This document shows positions 43,948 to 56,717 of a DNA stretch of 64,000 bases, piece by piece. Within the stretch, counting starts at the first letter, position 1. Each line of letters begins with the position of its first letter. The stretch is from positions 5,084,001 through 5,148,000 of the forward strand of contig NZ_JAANOV010000001.1 in NCBI RefSeq assembly GCF_011758745.1, read 5' to 3'. This DNA is from Amycolatopsis granulosa (GTDB lineage Bacteria; Actinomycetota; Actinomycetes; Mycobacteriales; Pseudonocardiaceae). The position numbers and the translations under genes were made by a program. The notes below the pieces were generated by a model, which was not told the DNA's origin, did not search any database, and saw only the letters and a program-made list of their open reading frames with translations.

Positions 43948-45614
43948 CATCGACCTCCAGTGCGATTCTGGGTGGCCAGGTGCCGTGCGGCAAGGAACCC
44001 GAAGACCATCGCCGGCCCGATGGTGGCGCCGGGGCCGGCGTAGGTGTGTCCCATGACCGCGGCGCTGGTGTTCCCGGCCGCGTACAACCCGGGGATCACC
44101 GACCCGTCCTCGCGCAGCACGCGGGCGTGCGTGTCGGTGCGCAGCCCGCCCTTGGTGCCCAGGTCGCCGGGCACGATCCCGACCGCGTAGAACGGCGCCC
44201 GGTCCAGCGGGCCGAGGCTGGGGTTCGGCTGGTGGCGCGGGTCGCCGTAGTAGTGGTCGTAGGCGCTGCGCCCGCGACCGAAGTCGTCGTCCACGCCGCG
44301 CCGGGCGAAGCCGTTGAAGCGCTGCACGGTCGCGGTCAGCGCGCCGGGCGGGACCTCGATGCGGGCGGCGAGTTCGCCGAGGGTGGGCGCCGTGACCACG
44401 ACCCCGTCCCGGTACCAGCGGCCGGGCAGCTTCTGCCGCGGCCCGATCCCGGTGAACATGTACCGGTCGCGGTAGCGCTGGTCGAAGATCAGCCAGGCCG
44501 GGATGTTCACCGCGGGTCCCTCGCCCGGCCCGTACATCGCGTGGACCGCCTCGACGTAGGGCGCGGACTCGTTGACGAACCGTTCGCCGCGCGCGTTGAC
44601 CATGATGCTGCCCGGGCGGGAGCGCTCGGCCAGGGCGAACCACGGCCCGCCGGGCAGCGGGATCGTCGGGCCCCACCACGCGTCGTCCATCAGCGCGACC
44701 GCGGCGCCGAGCTTGAGCCCGGCCGTGATCGCGTCGCCGGTGTTGGCCTTCGCGCCGACGGTCCACCGGGTGCCGATCGGGCTGCGCTGGTACTTCGCGC
44801 GCATCTCCTCGTTGTGCTCGAACCCGCCCGCGGCGAGCACGACCCCCAGCCGCGCTCGCAGGATCTCCTCCCGGCCGTCCCGCCGGACCACCACACCGGT
44901 GACCCGGTCGTCCTCGGTGACCAGGTCGAGCAGGGGAGTCTCCAGCCACACCGGCACGTCCGCCCGCAGCAGGCCGGCGCGCAGCCCGGCGGCCAGCGCC
45001 TGGCCCATCGACAGCAGCCGCTGCCCGCGCGCCAGCCCGGCCAGCCACCGCGCGCCGATGCGCAGCACGCGCAGCACCCCCTTCGGGTGCCGCGCGAGCA
45101 GGCTCAGCCAGCGGTAATCCGCCTGCGTGATCGGCACGCCGAGCGGCGCCCCGCTGTAGGGCGGTTCCAGCCGGGCCAGCTCGGCACCGAGCACCTTGCC
45201 GTCCAGCGGGACCGGCTCGACCGACCGCCCGCCGGCCCGTCCACCGGGTGCCTCCGGGTGGTAGTCGGAGTACCCGGGCACCCAGCGCAGGCGCAGCGGG
45301 GTCACGCGGTGCACGAACGAGACCACCTCCGGCCCGTGGTCAAGGAAGGCCTGGCGCAGCCCGGCCGGCACGACGTCGCCGACGATCGCGTCGAGGTAGG
45401 TGCGCGCCTGTCCGGGGCTGTCCACGACACCGGCCGCACGCAGTGCCTCGTTGCCGGGGAGCCACACCCCGCCGCCGGAGCGGGCGGTGGAGCCGCCGAA
45501 CTTCGCCGCCTTCTCGATCACCACGACGGACAGGCCCGCGTCGGCGGCCGCGAGCGCGGCGGTCATGCCGGCGGCGCCGCTGCCGGCCACCACGACGTCG
45601 AACTCGCCGATCAT
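43947..45614 (-). CDS. kstD: KstD, 3-ketosteroid delta1-dehydrogenase
   Basis: A 555-residue flavoprotein inserting the C1-C2 double bond in ring A. The FAD dinucleotide motif is at the N-terminus (VVVAGSGAAGMTAALAAADA); KFGGSTARSGGGVWLPGNEA follows. The C-terminal AAGNTSAAVMGHTYAGPGAT with GPAMVFGFLAARH is characteristic of KstD and includes the Tyr/Gly of the active site. First gene of the kstD-kshA-88 aa-kshB operon, with a perfect KstR box 12 bases before its ATG. Confidence 0.94.
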   Translation of the reverse strand: MIGEFDVVVAGSGAAGMTAALAAADAGLSVVVIEKAAKFGGSTARSGGGVWLPGNEALRAAGVVDSPGQARTYLDAIVGDVVPAGLRQAFLDHGPEVVSFVHRVTPLRLRWVPGYSDYHPEAPGGRAGGRSVEPVPLDGKVLGAELARLEPPYSGAPLGVPITQADYRWLSLLARHPKGVLRVLRIGARWLAGLARGQRLLSMGQALAAGLRAGLLRADVPVWLETPLLDLVTEDDRVTGVVVRRDGREEILRARLGVVLAAGGFEHNEEMRAKYQRSPIGTRWTVGAKANTGDAITAGLKLGAAVALMDDAWWGPTIPLPGGPWFALAERSRPGSIMVNARGERFVNESAPYVEAVHAMYGPGEGPAVNIPAWLIFDQRYRDRYMFTGIGPRQKLPGRWYRDGVVVTAPTLGELAARIEVPPGALTATVQRFNGFARRGVDDDFGRGRSAYDHYYGDPRHQPNPSLGPLDRAPFYAVGIVPGDLGTKGGLRTDTHARVLREDGSVIPGLYAAGNTSAAVMGHTYAGPGATIGPAMVFGFLAARHLATQNRTGGR

Positions 45615-45625
45615 GCCACCTCCGC

Positions 45626-45639
45626 TGTAACCTGTTCCA
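45626..45639. promoter_or_regulatory. KstR operator 4 (kstD operon)
   Basis: TGTAACCTGTTCCA is a perfect TNNAACNNGTTNNA match just upstream of kstD, on the minus-gene side of the 99-base divergent promoter. Confidence 0.85.
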
Positions 45640-45682
45640 CTTCGCTTCCGTCCCGCTCGTCGTCCCGTTGGTCACGATAGAC

Positions 45683-45696
45683 GAGAACGTGTTTCA
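45683..45696. promoter_or_regulatory. KstR operator 5 (flavoprotein side)
   Basis: GAGAACGTGTTTCA matches the KstR consensus except for the first T. It lies 18 bases before the GTG of the divergent flavoprotein gene. Confidence 0.78.
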
Positions 45697-45713
45697 GTTC
45701 TAGGGTAGGGCGG

Positions 45714-47300
45714 GTGACACACACGGCGGATGTCATCGTGATCGGGTTCGGGGCGGCCGGCGCCTGTGCGGCGATCGAGGCCGCCGACGCCGGTGCCGAC
45801 GTGCTCGTGCTGGACCGCTTCGGTGGTGGCGGTGCGACCGCGCTGAGCGGCGGCATCGTCTACGCGGGCGGGGGCACCGCGCAGCAGCGGGAGGCCGGGG
45901 TCGACGACTCGGCCGACGCGATGTACGACTACCTGCGGCTCGAGGTCGGCGCCGCGGTGTCGGAGGAGACGCTGCGGCGCTTCTGCGACTCCAGCCCGGC
46001 GATGATCGAGTGGCTGGAGCGCAACGGTGTGCCGTTCGAGGGCAGCCTGTGCCCGTACAAGACGTCGTACCCCAACGACGACTACTACCTGTACCACTCG
46101 GGCAGCGAGTCCGCGGGCGGGTTCCGTGACCTGGCCAAGCCGGCGGCGCGCGGGCACCGCGCGAAGGGTCCGGGCACCTCGGGGAAGGTGCTGTTCGCCC
46201 GGCTGGCCGAGGCGGCCCGGCGGCGCGGCGTGCGGGTGCTGCCCGGTACCCGGGCCGAGTCGCTGATCGTCTCCGGCGGTGTGGTGACCGGCGTGCGCGT
46301 GCGGACCCTGCGCGACGCGCCCGCGTGGGTGCGTGCCGCGCACGCCCGGATGGCGCGGTACGCGGCCAAACCCGGCATCTACGTGCCGGCCGTGCGCAAC
46401 GCCCTGCGGGGACGGATCGAGCGGCTGGAGCGCCGGTACGCCCGCGAGGTGGAACTCACCGCCCGGTGCGGGGTCGTGATCGCGGCAGGCGGGTTCATCT
46501 CCAACCGGGCGCTCGTGCGTGAGCACGCCCCGGCCTACCGCGGCGGGCTGGCGCTGGGCACGATCGCCGACGACGGTTCCGGTATCGGGCTCGGCACGGC
46601 GGTGGGCGCGGCGACCGGCGAGATGCACCGGATCTCGGCCTGGCGGTTTCTCACCCCGCCGAGCGCGATGCTCACTGGCGTACTGGTCGACGCCGCCGGC
46701 CGGCGGATCATCGACGAGTCCCGCTACGGCGCAGCCATCGGCGAGGTGATGATCGGCAGGCACGACGGCAGGGGCTGGCTGCTCGCCGACGCCGGGACCA
46801 TCGCCGAGGCGCGCCGCACCGCGCGGCGGGAAAGCCAGTGGTTCCAGTGGTTGCAGGCCCGGTACCTGCTGCGGCGCGGCCGGGTGTCCGCGCACTCGCT
46901 GGAGGAGGTGGCCCGGCGCGCGGGGGTGGACGCCCAGGGGCTGAGGGCGACCGTCGAGGCGTACAACGCGGCCGCGGAGACCGGGGCGGCCGATCCGGCG
47001 GGCAAACCCGCCGAGTACGTGCGGCCGGTGCGCACGCCGCCGTTCTCGCTCATCGACGTCTCCATCAAGCCCAGCCTCGGTTTCCCGTGCCCGATGCTCA
47101 CCCTCGGTGGCCTGGTGGTGGACGAGTCGACCGGCCAGGTGTGCGCCGGGGACGGCACCGGGATCGCGGGCCTGTATGCCGCGGGCCGCTCCGCGGTGGG
47201 AATCTGTTCCAGGTCCTACGTGAGCGGGCTGTCCCTCGCCGACTGTGTGTTTTCCGGGCGTAGAGCGGGAGTATCCGCAGCTCGGTGGCTGGACGGGTGA
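45714..47300 (+). CDS. Steroid flavoprotein, probable 3-ketosteroid delta4(5alpha)-dehydrogenase
   Basis: A 528-residue FAD enzyme of the fumarate reductase/KstD superfamily. The N-terminal dinucleotide motif (VIVIGFGAAGACAAIEAADA) and the long C-terminal flavin motif (CSRSYVSGLSLADCVFSGRR) are clear. The C-terminus differs from KstD and matches what I recall of 3-ketosteroid delta4-(5alpha)-dehydrogenases, which convert 5alpha-reduced steroids to 4-ene-3-ones. It is divergent from kstD, with its own KstR box. A different steroid or fatty-acyl dehydrogenation cannot be excluded. Confidence 0.8.
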   Translation: MTHTADVIVIGFGAAGACAAIEAADAGADVLVLDRFGGGGATALSGGIVYAGGGTAQQREAGVDDSADAMYDYLRLEVGAAVSEETLRRFCDSSPAMIEWLERNGVPFEGSLCPYKTSYPNDDYYLYHSGSESAGGFRDLAKPAARGHRAKGPGTSGKVLFARLAEAARRRGVRVLPGTRAESLIVSGGVVTGVRVRTLRDAPAWVRAAHARMARYAAKPGIYVPAVRNALRGRIERLERRYAREVELTARCGVVIAAGGFISNRALVREHAPAYRGGLALGTIADDGSGIGLGTAVGAATGEMHRISAWRFLTPPSAMLTGVLVDAAGRRIIDESRYGAAIGEVMIGRHDGRGWLLADAGTIAEARRTARRESQWFQWLQARYLLRRGRVSAHSLEEVARRAGVDAQGLRATVEAYNAAAETGAADPAGKPAEYVRPVRTPPFSLIDVSIKPSLGFPCPMLTLGGLVVDESTGQVCAGDGTGIAGLYAAGRSAVGICSRSYVSGLSLADCVFSGRRAGVSAARWLDG

Positions 47301-47307
47301 CAAAAAC

Positions 47308-47321
47308 GAGAACGTGTTCTA
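47308..47321. promoter_or_regulatory. KstR operator 6 (hsaA operon)
   Basis: GAGAACGTGTTCTA matches TNNAACNNGTTNNA except for the first T, and its core is nearly palindromic. It lies between the preceding flavoprotein stop and hsaA. Confidence 0.8.
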
Positions 47322-47366
47322 GTCTTGGTGATGACCACAGAGGGACATGACGGACGGGGCGTGCAG

Positions 47367-50823
<3,457 letters not shown>

Positions 50824-50860
50824 CCTGCCGCCCGGCGCCGCGCGGCTCTAGAGTCGGGTA

Positions 50861-52066
50861 ATGGATCTCAGGCAAGACGCGCACGAGCTGTCCGGCGACC
50901 TCGTGGCACTCCGGCGCGCGCTCCACCAGGTTCCCGAACTCGGTCTCGACCTGCCCCGCACCCAGGAGACGGTCCTCGGCGCCCTCGACGGCCTGCCCCT
51001 GGAGATCAGCACCGGCACCGGCCTGTCGTCGGTCACCGCGGTGCTGCGCGGTACACGGGACGGCGGCGGTGGCCCGGTCGTGCTGCTGCGCGGCGACATG
51101 GACGCGCTGCCGGTCACCGAGGACACCGGGGCCGAGTTCAGCTCGCGGCACGAGGGGCGGATGCACGCGTGCGGTCACGACCTGCACACCGCGGGGCTCG
51201 TCGGCGCCGCGCGGCTGCTGTCGACACACCGGGACCGGCTCGCCGGGGACGTGGTGTTCATGTTCCAGCCCGGGGAGGAGGGCCACGACGGTGCCGGGCG
51301 CATGATCGCCGAGGGCGTGCTGGAGGCGGCCGGCCGTCCGGTCGCCGAAGCGTACGGGCTGCACGTGGTGTCCGCGATGATCCCGCGCGGGACGTTCGTC
51401 TCGCGGCCGGGACCGCTGATGGCCGCCTCCGACGGCTTGTTCGTACGGGTGCTCGGCGCCGGCGGGCACGGGTCGCGGCCGCACGCCGCACTCGACCCGG
51501 TGCCCGCGGCGTGCGAGATGGTGACCGCGCTGCAGACGATGGTGACCCGCCGGTTCAGCGTGTTCGACCCGGTCGTGGTCACCGTCGGTACGTTCCACGC
51601 CGGCACCCAGCGCAACATCATCCCCCCGGAGGCCCGCTTCGAGGCCACCATCCGCAGCTTCTCCCGGCAGGCGCGGGAGCGGGTGGCGGAGCTGGCCGTC
51701 CCACTGTGCCGGGACATCGCCGCGGCGCACGGCCTCGAGGTGGAGGTCCGCTACGAGGCCGAGTACCCGGTCACCGTCAACGACCCGGCCGGGCACGAGT
51801 TCGTCGCCGAGACCGTGCGGGAGGTGTTCGGCGAGGAGCGGTTCGCGGTGGCTCCGGATCCGGTCACCGGGTCCGAGGACTTCTCGCGCGTGCTGGATCG
51901 CGTCCCGGGCGCGTTCGTGTTCCTCGGCGCGACCTTCGCCGACGACCCCGACTCGGCTCCCTACAACCATTCTCCGCAGGCATCGTTCGACGACAGCGTG
52001 CTCGCCGACGGTGCGGCGCTGCTCGCCGAACTGGCCGCGCGGCGCCTGCAGGGGGTGCCGGCATGA
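50861..52066 (+). CDS. M20-family amidohydrolase
   Basis: A 401-residue metal-dependent amidohydrolase of the M20D group (hippurate/N-acyl-amino-acid hydrolase-like). The start RRALHQVPELGLDLPRTQE, metal-site motifs RGDMDALPVTED, HACGHDLHTA and PGEEGHDGAGRMI, the dimerisation domain (GAGGHGSRPHAALDPV) and the late TGSEDFSRVLDRVPG are all in place. It hydrolyses amide bonds of acylated amino acids. The 37-base gap after hsaB and ATGA overlap with the next gene suggest co-expression with steroid genes, which raises the idea of amino-acid-conjugated steroid substrates (inference only). Confidence 0.88.
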   Translation: MDLRQDAHELSGDLVALRRALHQVPELGLDLPRTQETVLGALDGLPLEISTGTGLSSVTAVLRGTRDGGGGPVVLLRGDMDALPVTEDTGAEFSSRHEGRMHACGHDLHTAGLVGAARLLSTHRDRLAGDVVFMFQPGEEGHDGAGRMIAEGVLEAAGRPVAEAYGLHVVSAMIPRGTFVSRPGPLMAASDGLFVRVLGAGGHGSRPHAALDPVPAACEMVTALQTMVTRRFSVFDPVVVTVGTFHAGTQRNIIPPEARFEATIRSFSRQARERVAELAVPLCRDIAAAHGLEVEVRYEAEYPVTVNDPAGHEFVAETVREVFGEERFAVAPDPVTGSEDFSRVLDRVPGAFVFLGATFADDPDSAPYNHSPQASFDDSVLADGAALLAELAARRLQGVPA

Positions 52067-53283
52067 CCCGGATCCTGTTCGCCGGCGGCCGCGTGTTCGA
52101 CGGCACCGGCAGCGACCCGTTCGAGGCGGACGTGGTGGTCGAGGACGGGCGCATCGCCGGGATCGGCACCGGCCTGGACGGCGACGAGGTCGTCGACTGC
52201 GCCGGCGCCACGCTGCTGCCCGGCCTGTTCGACTGCCACGTGCACGTCACGGTGTCCGACATCAGCCTGATCAAGCAGTTCCAGAAACCGTTTTCCTACC
52301 AGTTCTACGAGGCCGCGCGGAACCTGCGCAGCACCCTGGAGCTGGGCATCACGACGGTGCGGGACGCCGGCGGCGCCGATCTCGGCATCAAGAAAGCGCA
52401 GGCGGACGGACTGATCACCGGTCCGCGGCTGGACATCTCGATCGGCATCATCAGCCAGACCGGCGGGCACGGCGACGATTGGATGCCCTCCGGGCACTGC
52501 GTCCCGCTGACGCTGCCGCATCCCGGCCGCCCGCGGACGGTGGCCGACGGGCCGGACGAGATGCGCAAGGTCGCCCGCACCCTGCTGCGCGCCGGGGCCG
52601 ACGTGCTCAAGGTGTGCACCACGGGCGGTGTCCTCTCCCCGGGCGACGACCCGCGGCACACGCAGTTCTCGCCGGCCGAGCTCGACGTGCTCGTCGCCGA
52701 GGCGGCGATGCAGGGCAAGGCGGTGATGGCGCACGCGCAGGGCACCGACGGCATCAAGAACGCGGTGCGGGCGGGGATCCGGTCCATCGAGCACGGGATC
52801 TACCTCGACGACGAGGCCATCGACCTGATGCTCGCGCACGGCACCTGGCTGGTGCCGACGCTGATCGCGCCGGTCGCGGTGATCCGCGCGGCCCGGGCCG
52901 GTGCCGCCCTGACCGACGAGACGATCCGCAAGGCCGAGGACGTCGCCGAGGTGCACGCCTGCTCGGTGCGCCGTGCGGTCGAAGCCGGGGTGAAGATCGC
53001 GATGGGCACCGACAGCGGTGTCGGCCCGCACGGCACGAACCTCGAGGAGCTGCCGTTGATGCAGGCGGCCGGGATGACGCCGGGCCAGGTGCTCGCGGCA
53101 TCCACCTCGTCGGCCGCCGAACTGCTCGGCTACGGCGACTCACTGGGCCGGCTCGCGCCCGGGTTCCGTGCCGACCTGGTGGTCGCCTCCGGCGACCCCT
53201 ACGACCTGGCCGCGCTGCCCGGGCGCATCCGGGAGGTGTGGCAGGACGGCGTGCGGGTGGTGGCCCCGGGCTCACCGCAGTGA
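52063..53283 (+). CDS. Metal-dependent amidohydrolase (imidazolonepropionase/prolidase-like)
   Basis: A 406-residue TIM-barrel amidohydrolase. HxH of the metal site is in LFDCHVHVTVSD (about residue 59). A probable carboxylated Lys is in GADVLKVCTTGGV, further His ligands are in VMAHAQGTDG and SIEHGIYLDDEA, and the catalytic Asp is in IAMGTDSGVGPHG. The C-terminus closes the small beta-sandwich (GFRADLVVASGDPYDL). Relatives cleave dipeptides or cyclic amides; the substrate is not predictable. It overlaps the M20 gene by four bases, so the two act together. Confidence 0.87.
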   Translation: MTRILFAGGRVFDGTGSDPFEADVVVEDGRIAGIGTGLDGDEVVDCAGATLLPGLFDCHVHVTVSDISLIKQFQKPFSYQFYEAARNLRSTLELGITTVRDAGGADLGIKKAQADGLITGPRLDISIGIISQTGGHGDDWMPSGHCVPLTLPHPGRPRTVADGPDEMRKVARTLLRAGADVLKVCTTGGVLSPGDDPRHTQFSPAELDVLVAEAAMQGKAVMAHAQGTDGIKNAVRAGIRSIEHGIYLDDEAIDLMLAHGTWLVPTLIAPVAVIRAARAGAALTDETIRKAEDVAEVHACSVRRAVEAGVKIAMGTDSGVGPHGTNLEELPLMQAAGMTPGQVLAASTSSAAELLGYGDSLGRLAPGFRADLVVASGDPYDLAALPGRIREVWQDGVRVVAPGSPQ

Positions 53284-53341
53284 CCTCTGCGACCTCCGCG
53301 ACCTCCGCGTGGGTGCCGGCGTCCGCAGCTGGACGCCGGCA

Positions 53342-53477
53342 CGCGAAAAGACCCCCGGGCCGCACCGAACTGGGGGAGGAGGGCGCGGCCCGGGGGCCTA
53401 CGCTCCAGCGCCCGAGGGGGAGGTAAGCGCCGGAGCTCCGGCCGGTGTGAAACTGGGGAGGATGACACCGGCCGTAT
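53342..53477 (-). ncRNA. Probable 6C-type small RNA with three C-rich hairpins
   Basis: Read on the minus strand, three hairpins follow each other. The first has 10-bp arms 53474-53465/53448-53439 and loop sequence including CCTCCCC. The second has 7-bp arms 53433-53427/53411-53405 and loop including CCTCCCCC. The third has 12-bp arms 53396-53385/53363-53352, loop including CCTCCCCC, and a tail GTCTTTTC like an intrinsic terminator. The second stem needs a G-U pair that exists only in minus-strand RNA. A -10-like TATCCT (53489-53484) lies just upstream. This matches the actinobacterial 6C RNA, whose hallmark is C-rich hairpin loops. Mycobacterial 6C RNA acts by pairing of the C-rich loops with mRNAs. 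Confidence 0.72.
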
Positions 53478-53551
53478 GCCACCAGGATAGCGCGCGTTTT
53501 CCCGCCTGAAGCGGTTTCTCAGGAACTCGACAGGTTCTGCGCGGGTACGGG

Positions 53552-54355
53552 TCAGAGCACCAGATCGGCGAGAACGACGTTCAGCGCCGCGGCGAAGGTT
53601 TTCGCGTCCCGTTGCGGGGCCAGGTGCGCCCCGGGCAGCTCGACGAACGGCAGTCCGAGTTCGAGGGCGAGCGCGCGAGCCGGCCGGTAGTGGTAGTAGC
53701 CGCGGCTGCCCTCGCCCGCGGTCAGCACGATCGGCACCGGGCTGCGGCGCAGCGCGTCCAGGTCCGGCAGGTAGCGGTAGATGCCGGCGAGTTCACGGTC
53801 GAACAGCACCTGCCACTCGTGTTCGTGCGGCAGGCGCACCGTCTTGAGCGGGGGCAGCCCGGCGCCCGCGATCGAGGCGAGGAAGGCCCGGAAGGCGCCG
53901 AAGACGTCGCCGGATGCGCTCCGCGCCGCCTGTTCCTCGGCGAAGGCGATCCAGTCCTCGGCGTCGGGCAGCAGGCCGACCGCCGGTGGCTCGTGCACGA
54001 CCAGGCCACCGACGACCTCCGGGTGCCGGACAGCCAGCTCCAGGCCGATCTGGCCGCCCGCGCTGCTGCCGAACACGAGCGCCTTGCCGTAGCCGAAGTG
54101 CTCGATGACGGCACGCGCGTCGTCGGCGTGGCGGGTGACGGTGAGCGGGCCGCCGGTGGGGCTCGCGCTGCCGAAGTGACCGCGCCGGTCGTAGCCGAGG
54201 ACGGTGTAGTCGGCGGCGAGTTCGTCGGCGAGGGCGTGGTAGGCGGCCGCGGCTCCGGTGCCCCCGGTGACCAGGAGCAGGGCCGGACCCGATCCGCGTC
54301 GCTCGACGTGCAGTTGCCCGTCCGGCACCGGGCACGTACCGCTGTCCGAGATCAT
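53552..54355 (-). CDS. Alpha/beta-hydrolase fold protein
   Basis: A 267-residue hydrolase. The core shows LLVTGGTGAAAAYHALADEL, GYDRRGHFGSASPTG, nucleophile FGSSAGGQIGLELAV (Ser about residue 97), and a late HxxP-type end (PGAHLAPQRD) that should carry the catalytic His. Relatives include small esterases and haloperoxidase-like enzymes; the substrate is unknown. ATG 54355 is used rather than a TTG four codons earlier. It is convergent with the amidohydrolase genes, with the 6C RNA between. Confidence 0.82.
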   Translation of the reverse strand: MISDSGTCPVPDGQLHVERRGSGPALLLVTGGTGAAAAYHALADELAADYTVLGYDRRGHFGSASPTGGPLTVTRHADDARAVIEHFGYGKALVFGSSAGGQIGLELAVRHPEVVGGLVVHEPPAVGLLPDAEDWIAFAEEQAARSASGDVFGAFRAFLASIAGAGLPPLKTVRLPHEHEWQVLFDRELAGIYRYLPDLDALRRSPVPIVLTAGEGSRGYYHYRPARALALELGLPFVELPGAHLAPQRDAKTFAAALNVVLADLVL

Positions 54356-54428
54356 GTGCGCAGTCAAGCACAGCGCGGTGGCCGGCCCCGCCGCGAGGGC
54401 CGCGTCCGCGCTCGCCCTCCACAGTGGA

Positions 54429-55178
54429 TCAGGGCCGGCCCCGGTGCGCCGCCGGCTGGTCCCGTTCGGCCAGGAACACCAGTTCCGCGCCGGGCCGGTC
54501 CGGCGCGTCCCGCACGTCCGCCACGCGGAACCCCTGGGCCGCCAGGGTTTCGGTGATCTCCCCGCGGTCCCGGAACCGCAGCGTCGAGTCCGAAGTGACC
54601 ACTGCGCCGTCGTCGTGGAACCGGTAGGTGAACCGGAACGAGACGAGCGGCAGGCTGACGTCGGTCACCTCGAGCCGCCGGGTCACGGTGCCCGCCCCGG
54701 GGACGTCGAGCACGAGCGGTTCGCCCGCCGCCCAGTCCTCCCAGGCGCGCCGGTCCGGGCGCCGCGTCTCGAACACGAGCCGGCCGCCCGGCCGCAACGC
54801 GGCGTGGATGCCCGCGAGCGTGCGGCTCCACTCCTCGTCGGTGACGAAGACCTGCGCGACGTTGCCCGCCATGACGGCGAGGTCGGCCGCGGCGCGCGGC
54901 ACGTCGGTGGCATCCCCGTGGATCCAGGTCACGCGGCCGGTGGTGTCCTTCGCCCTGGCGATCTCCAGCGAGGCCGCGGCCGGATCGACGCCGATGACGG
55001 TGCGCCCCCGCCCGGCGAGCAGCACCGCCAGGCTGCCCGTCCCGCAGCCGACGTCGAGAACCCGCTCCGCGCCGAGTTCGTCGGCGATCGCGAGGTAGTG
55101 GCCGAGGTCGTCGCGGGGGCCGTCGAAGGTGTCGTAGACCGCGGCGAGACGGGGGTGGGCGAAGATCGCGTCCGGCAT
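54429..55178 (-). CDS. Class I SAM-dependent methyltransferase
   Basis: A 249-residue methyltransferase. Motif I is VLDVGCGTGSLAVLLAGRG (about residues 42-60), followed by VIGVDPAAASLEIARAKD, IHGDATDVPR and the post-motif LRPGGRLVFETRRPD. The fold is the general Methyltransf_25 type and the acceptor is unknown. I set the start at ATG 55178 (MPDAIFAHPRLAAVYDTFDG). The open frame continues 64 codons further, but that part is translated from the intergenic GTGTTSGC repeats and has no ribosome site. Confidence 0.83.
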   Translation of the reverse strand: MPDAIFAHPRLAAVYDTFDGPRDDLGHYLAIADELGAERVLDVGCGTGSLAVLLAGRGRTVIGVDPAAASLEIARAKDTTGRVTWIHGDATDVPRAAADLAVMAGNVAQVFVTDEEWSRTLAGIHAALRPGGRLVFETRRPDRRAWEDWAAGEPLVLDVPGAGTVTRRLEVTDVSLPLVSFRFTYRFHDDGAVVTSDSTLRFRDRGEITETLAAQGFRVADVRDAPDRPGAELVFLAERDQPAAHRGRP

Positions 55179-55235
55179 GTCCGCACCGTATTCGCGGCCG
55201 CCGCCCGGCGCGACCGGTTTCCCCGCCGCCCCGGC

Positions 55236-55285
55236 GTGTTCGCCGCTCACGGCAGCGTGTTCGCCGCTCCGGTCGGTGTGTTGGC
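55236..55285. repeat. 21-bp-phased GTGTTSGC repeat cluster, locus C
   Basis: Units start at 55236 (GTGTTCGC), 55257 (GTGTTCGC) and 55278 (GTGTTGGC), at exact 21-base steps, each followed by CGC or CG. The cluster sits about 40 bases past the stop of minus-strand fadA5. Same unit, phase and position relative to the gene as loci A and B; no distal inverted copy is seen here. Confidence 0.7.
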
Positions 55286-55321
55286 CGCCCCGGCCGGCCT
55301 TGGCTGTCCGCGTCGGCGGAA

Positions 55322-56533
<1,212 letters not shown>

Positions 56534-56673
56534 ATATCGGGCAAGTGTGATCCAGGTCAACCGCTATTCGGTGACGAATCGGACGCTATGCGACGACCAG
56601 GGATTTCAAGATCGAGTAAACGGGTATCACTCAAAAGCTCGACTTGGTTAACACCGTATGCTCTAATCGAATC

Positions 56674-56687
56674 TAGAACGTGTTCCA
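56674..56687. promoter_or_regulatory. KstR operator 8 (cyp125)
   Basis: TAGAACGTGTTCCA is a perfect TNNAACNNGTTNNA match, 30 bases before the cyp125 GTG. The separate boxes for the two divergent genes imply independent promoters. The sequence between the two boxes is unusually A+T-rich for this window. Confidence 0.88.
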
Positions 56688-56717
56688 CGACCACGTGAGG
56701 CACCTCGGGAGGTAGCC

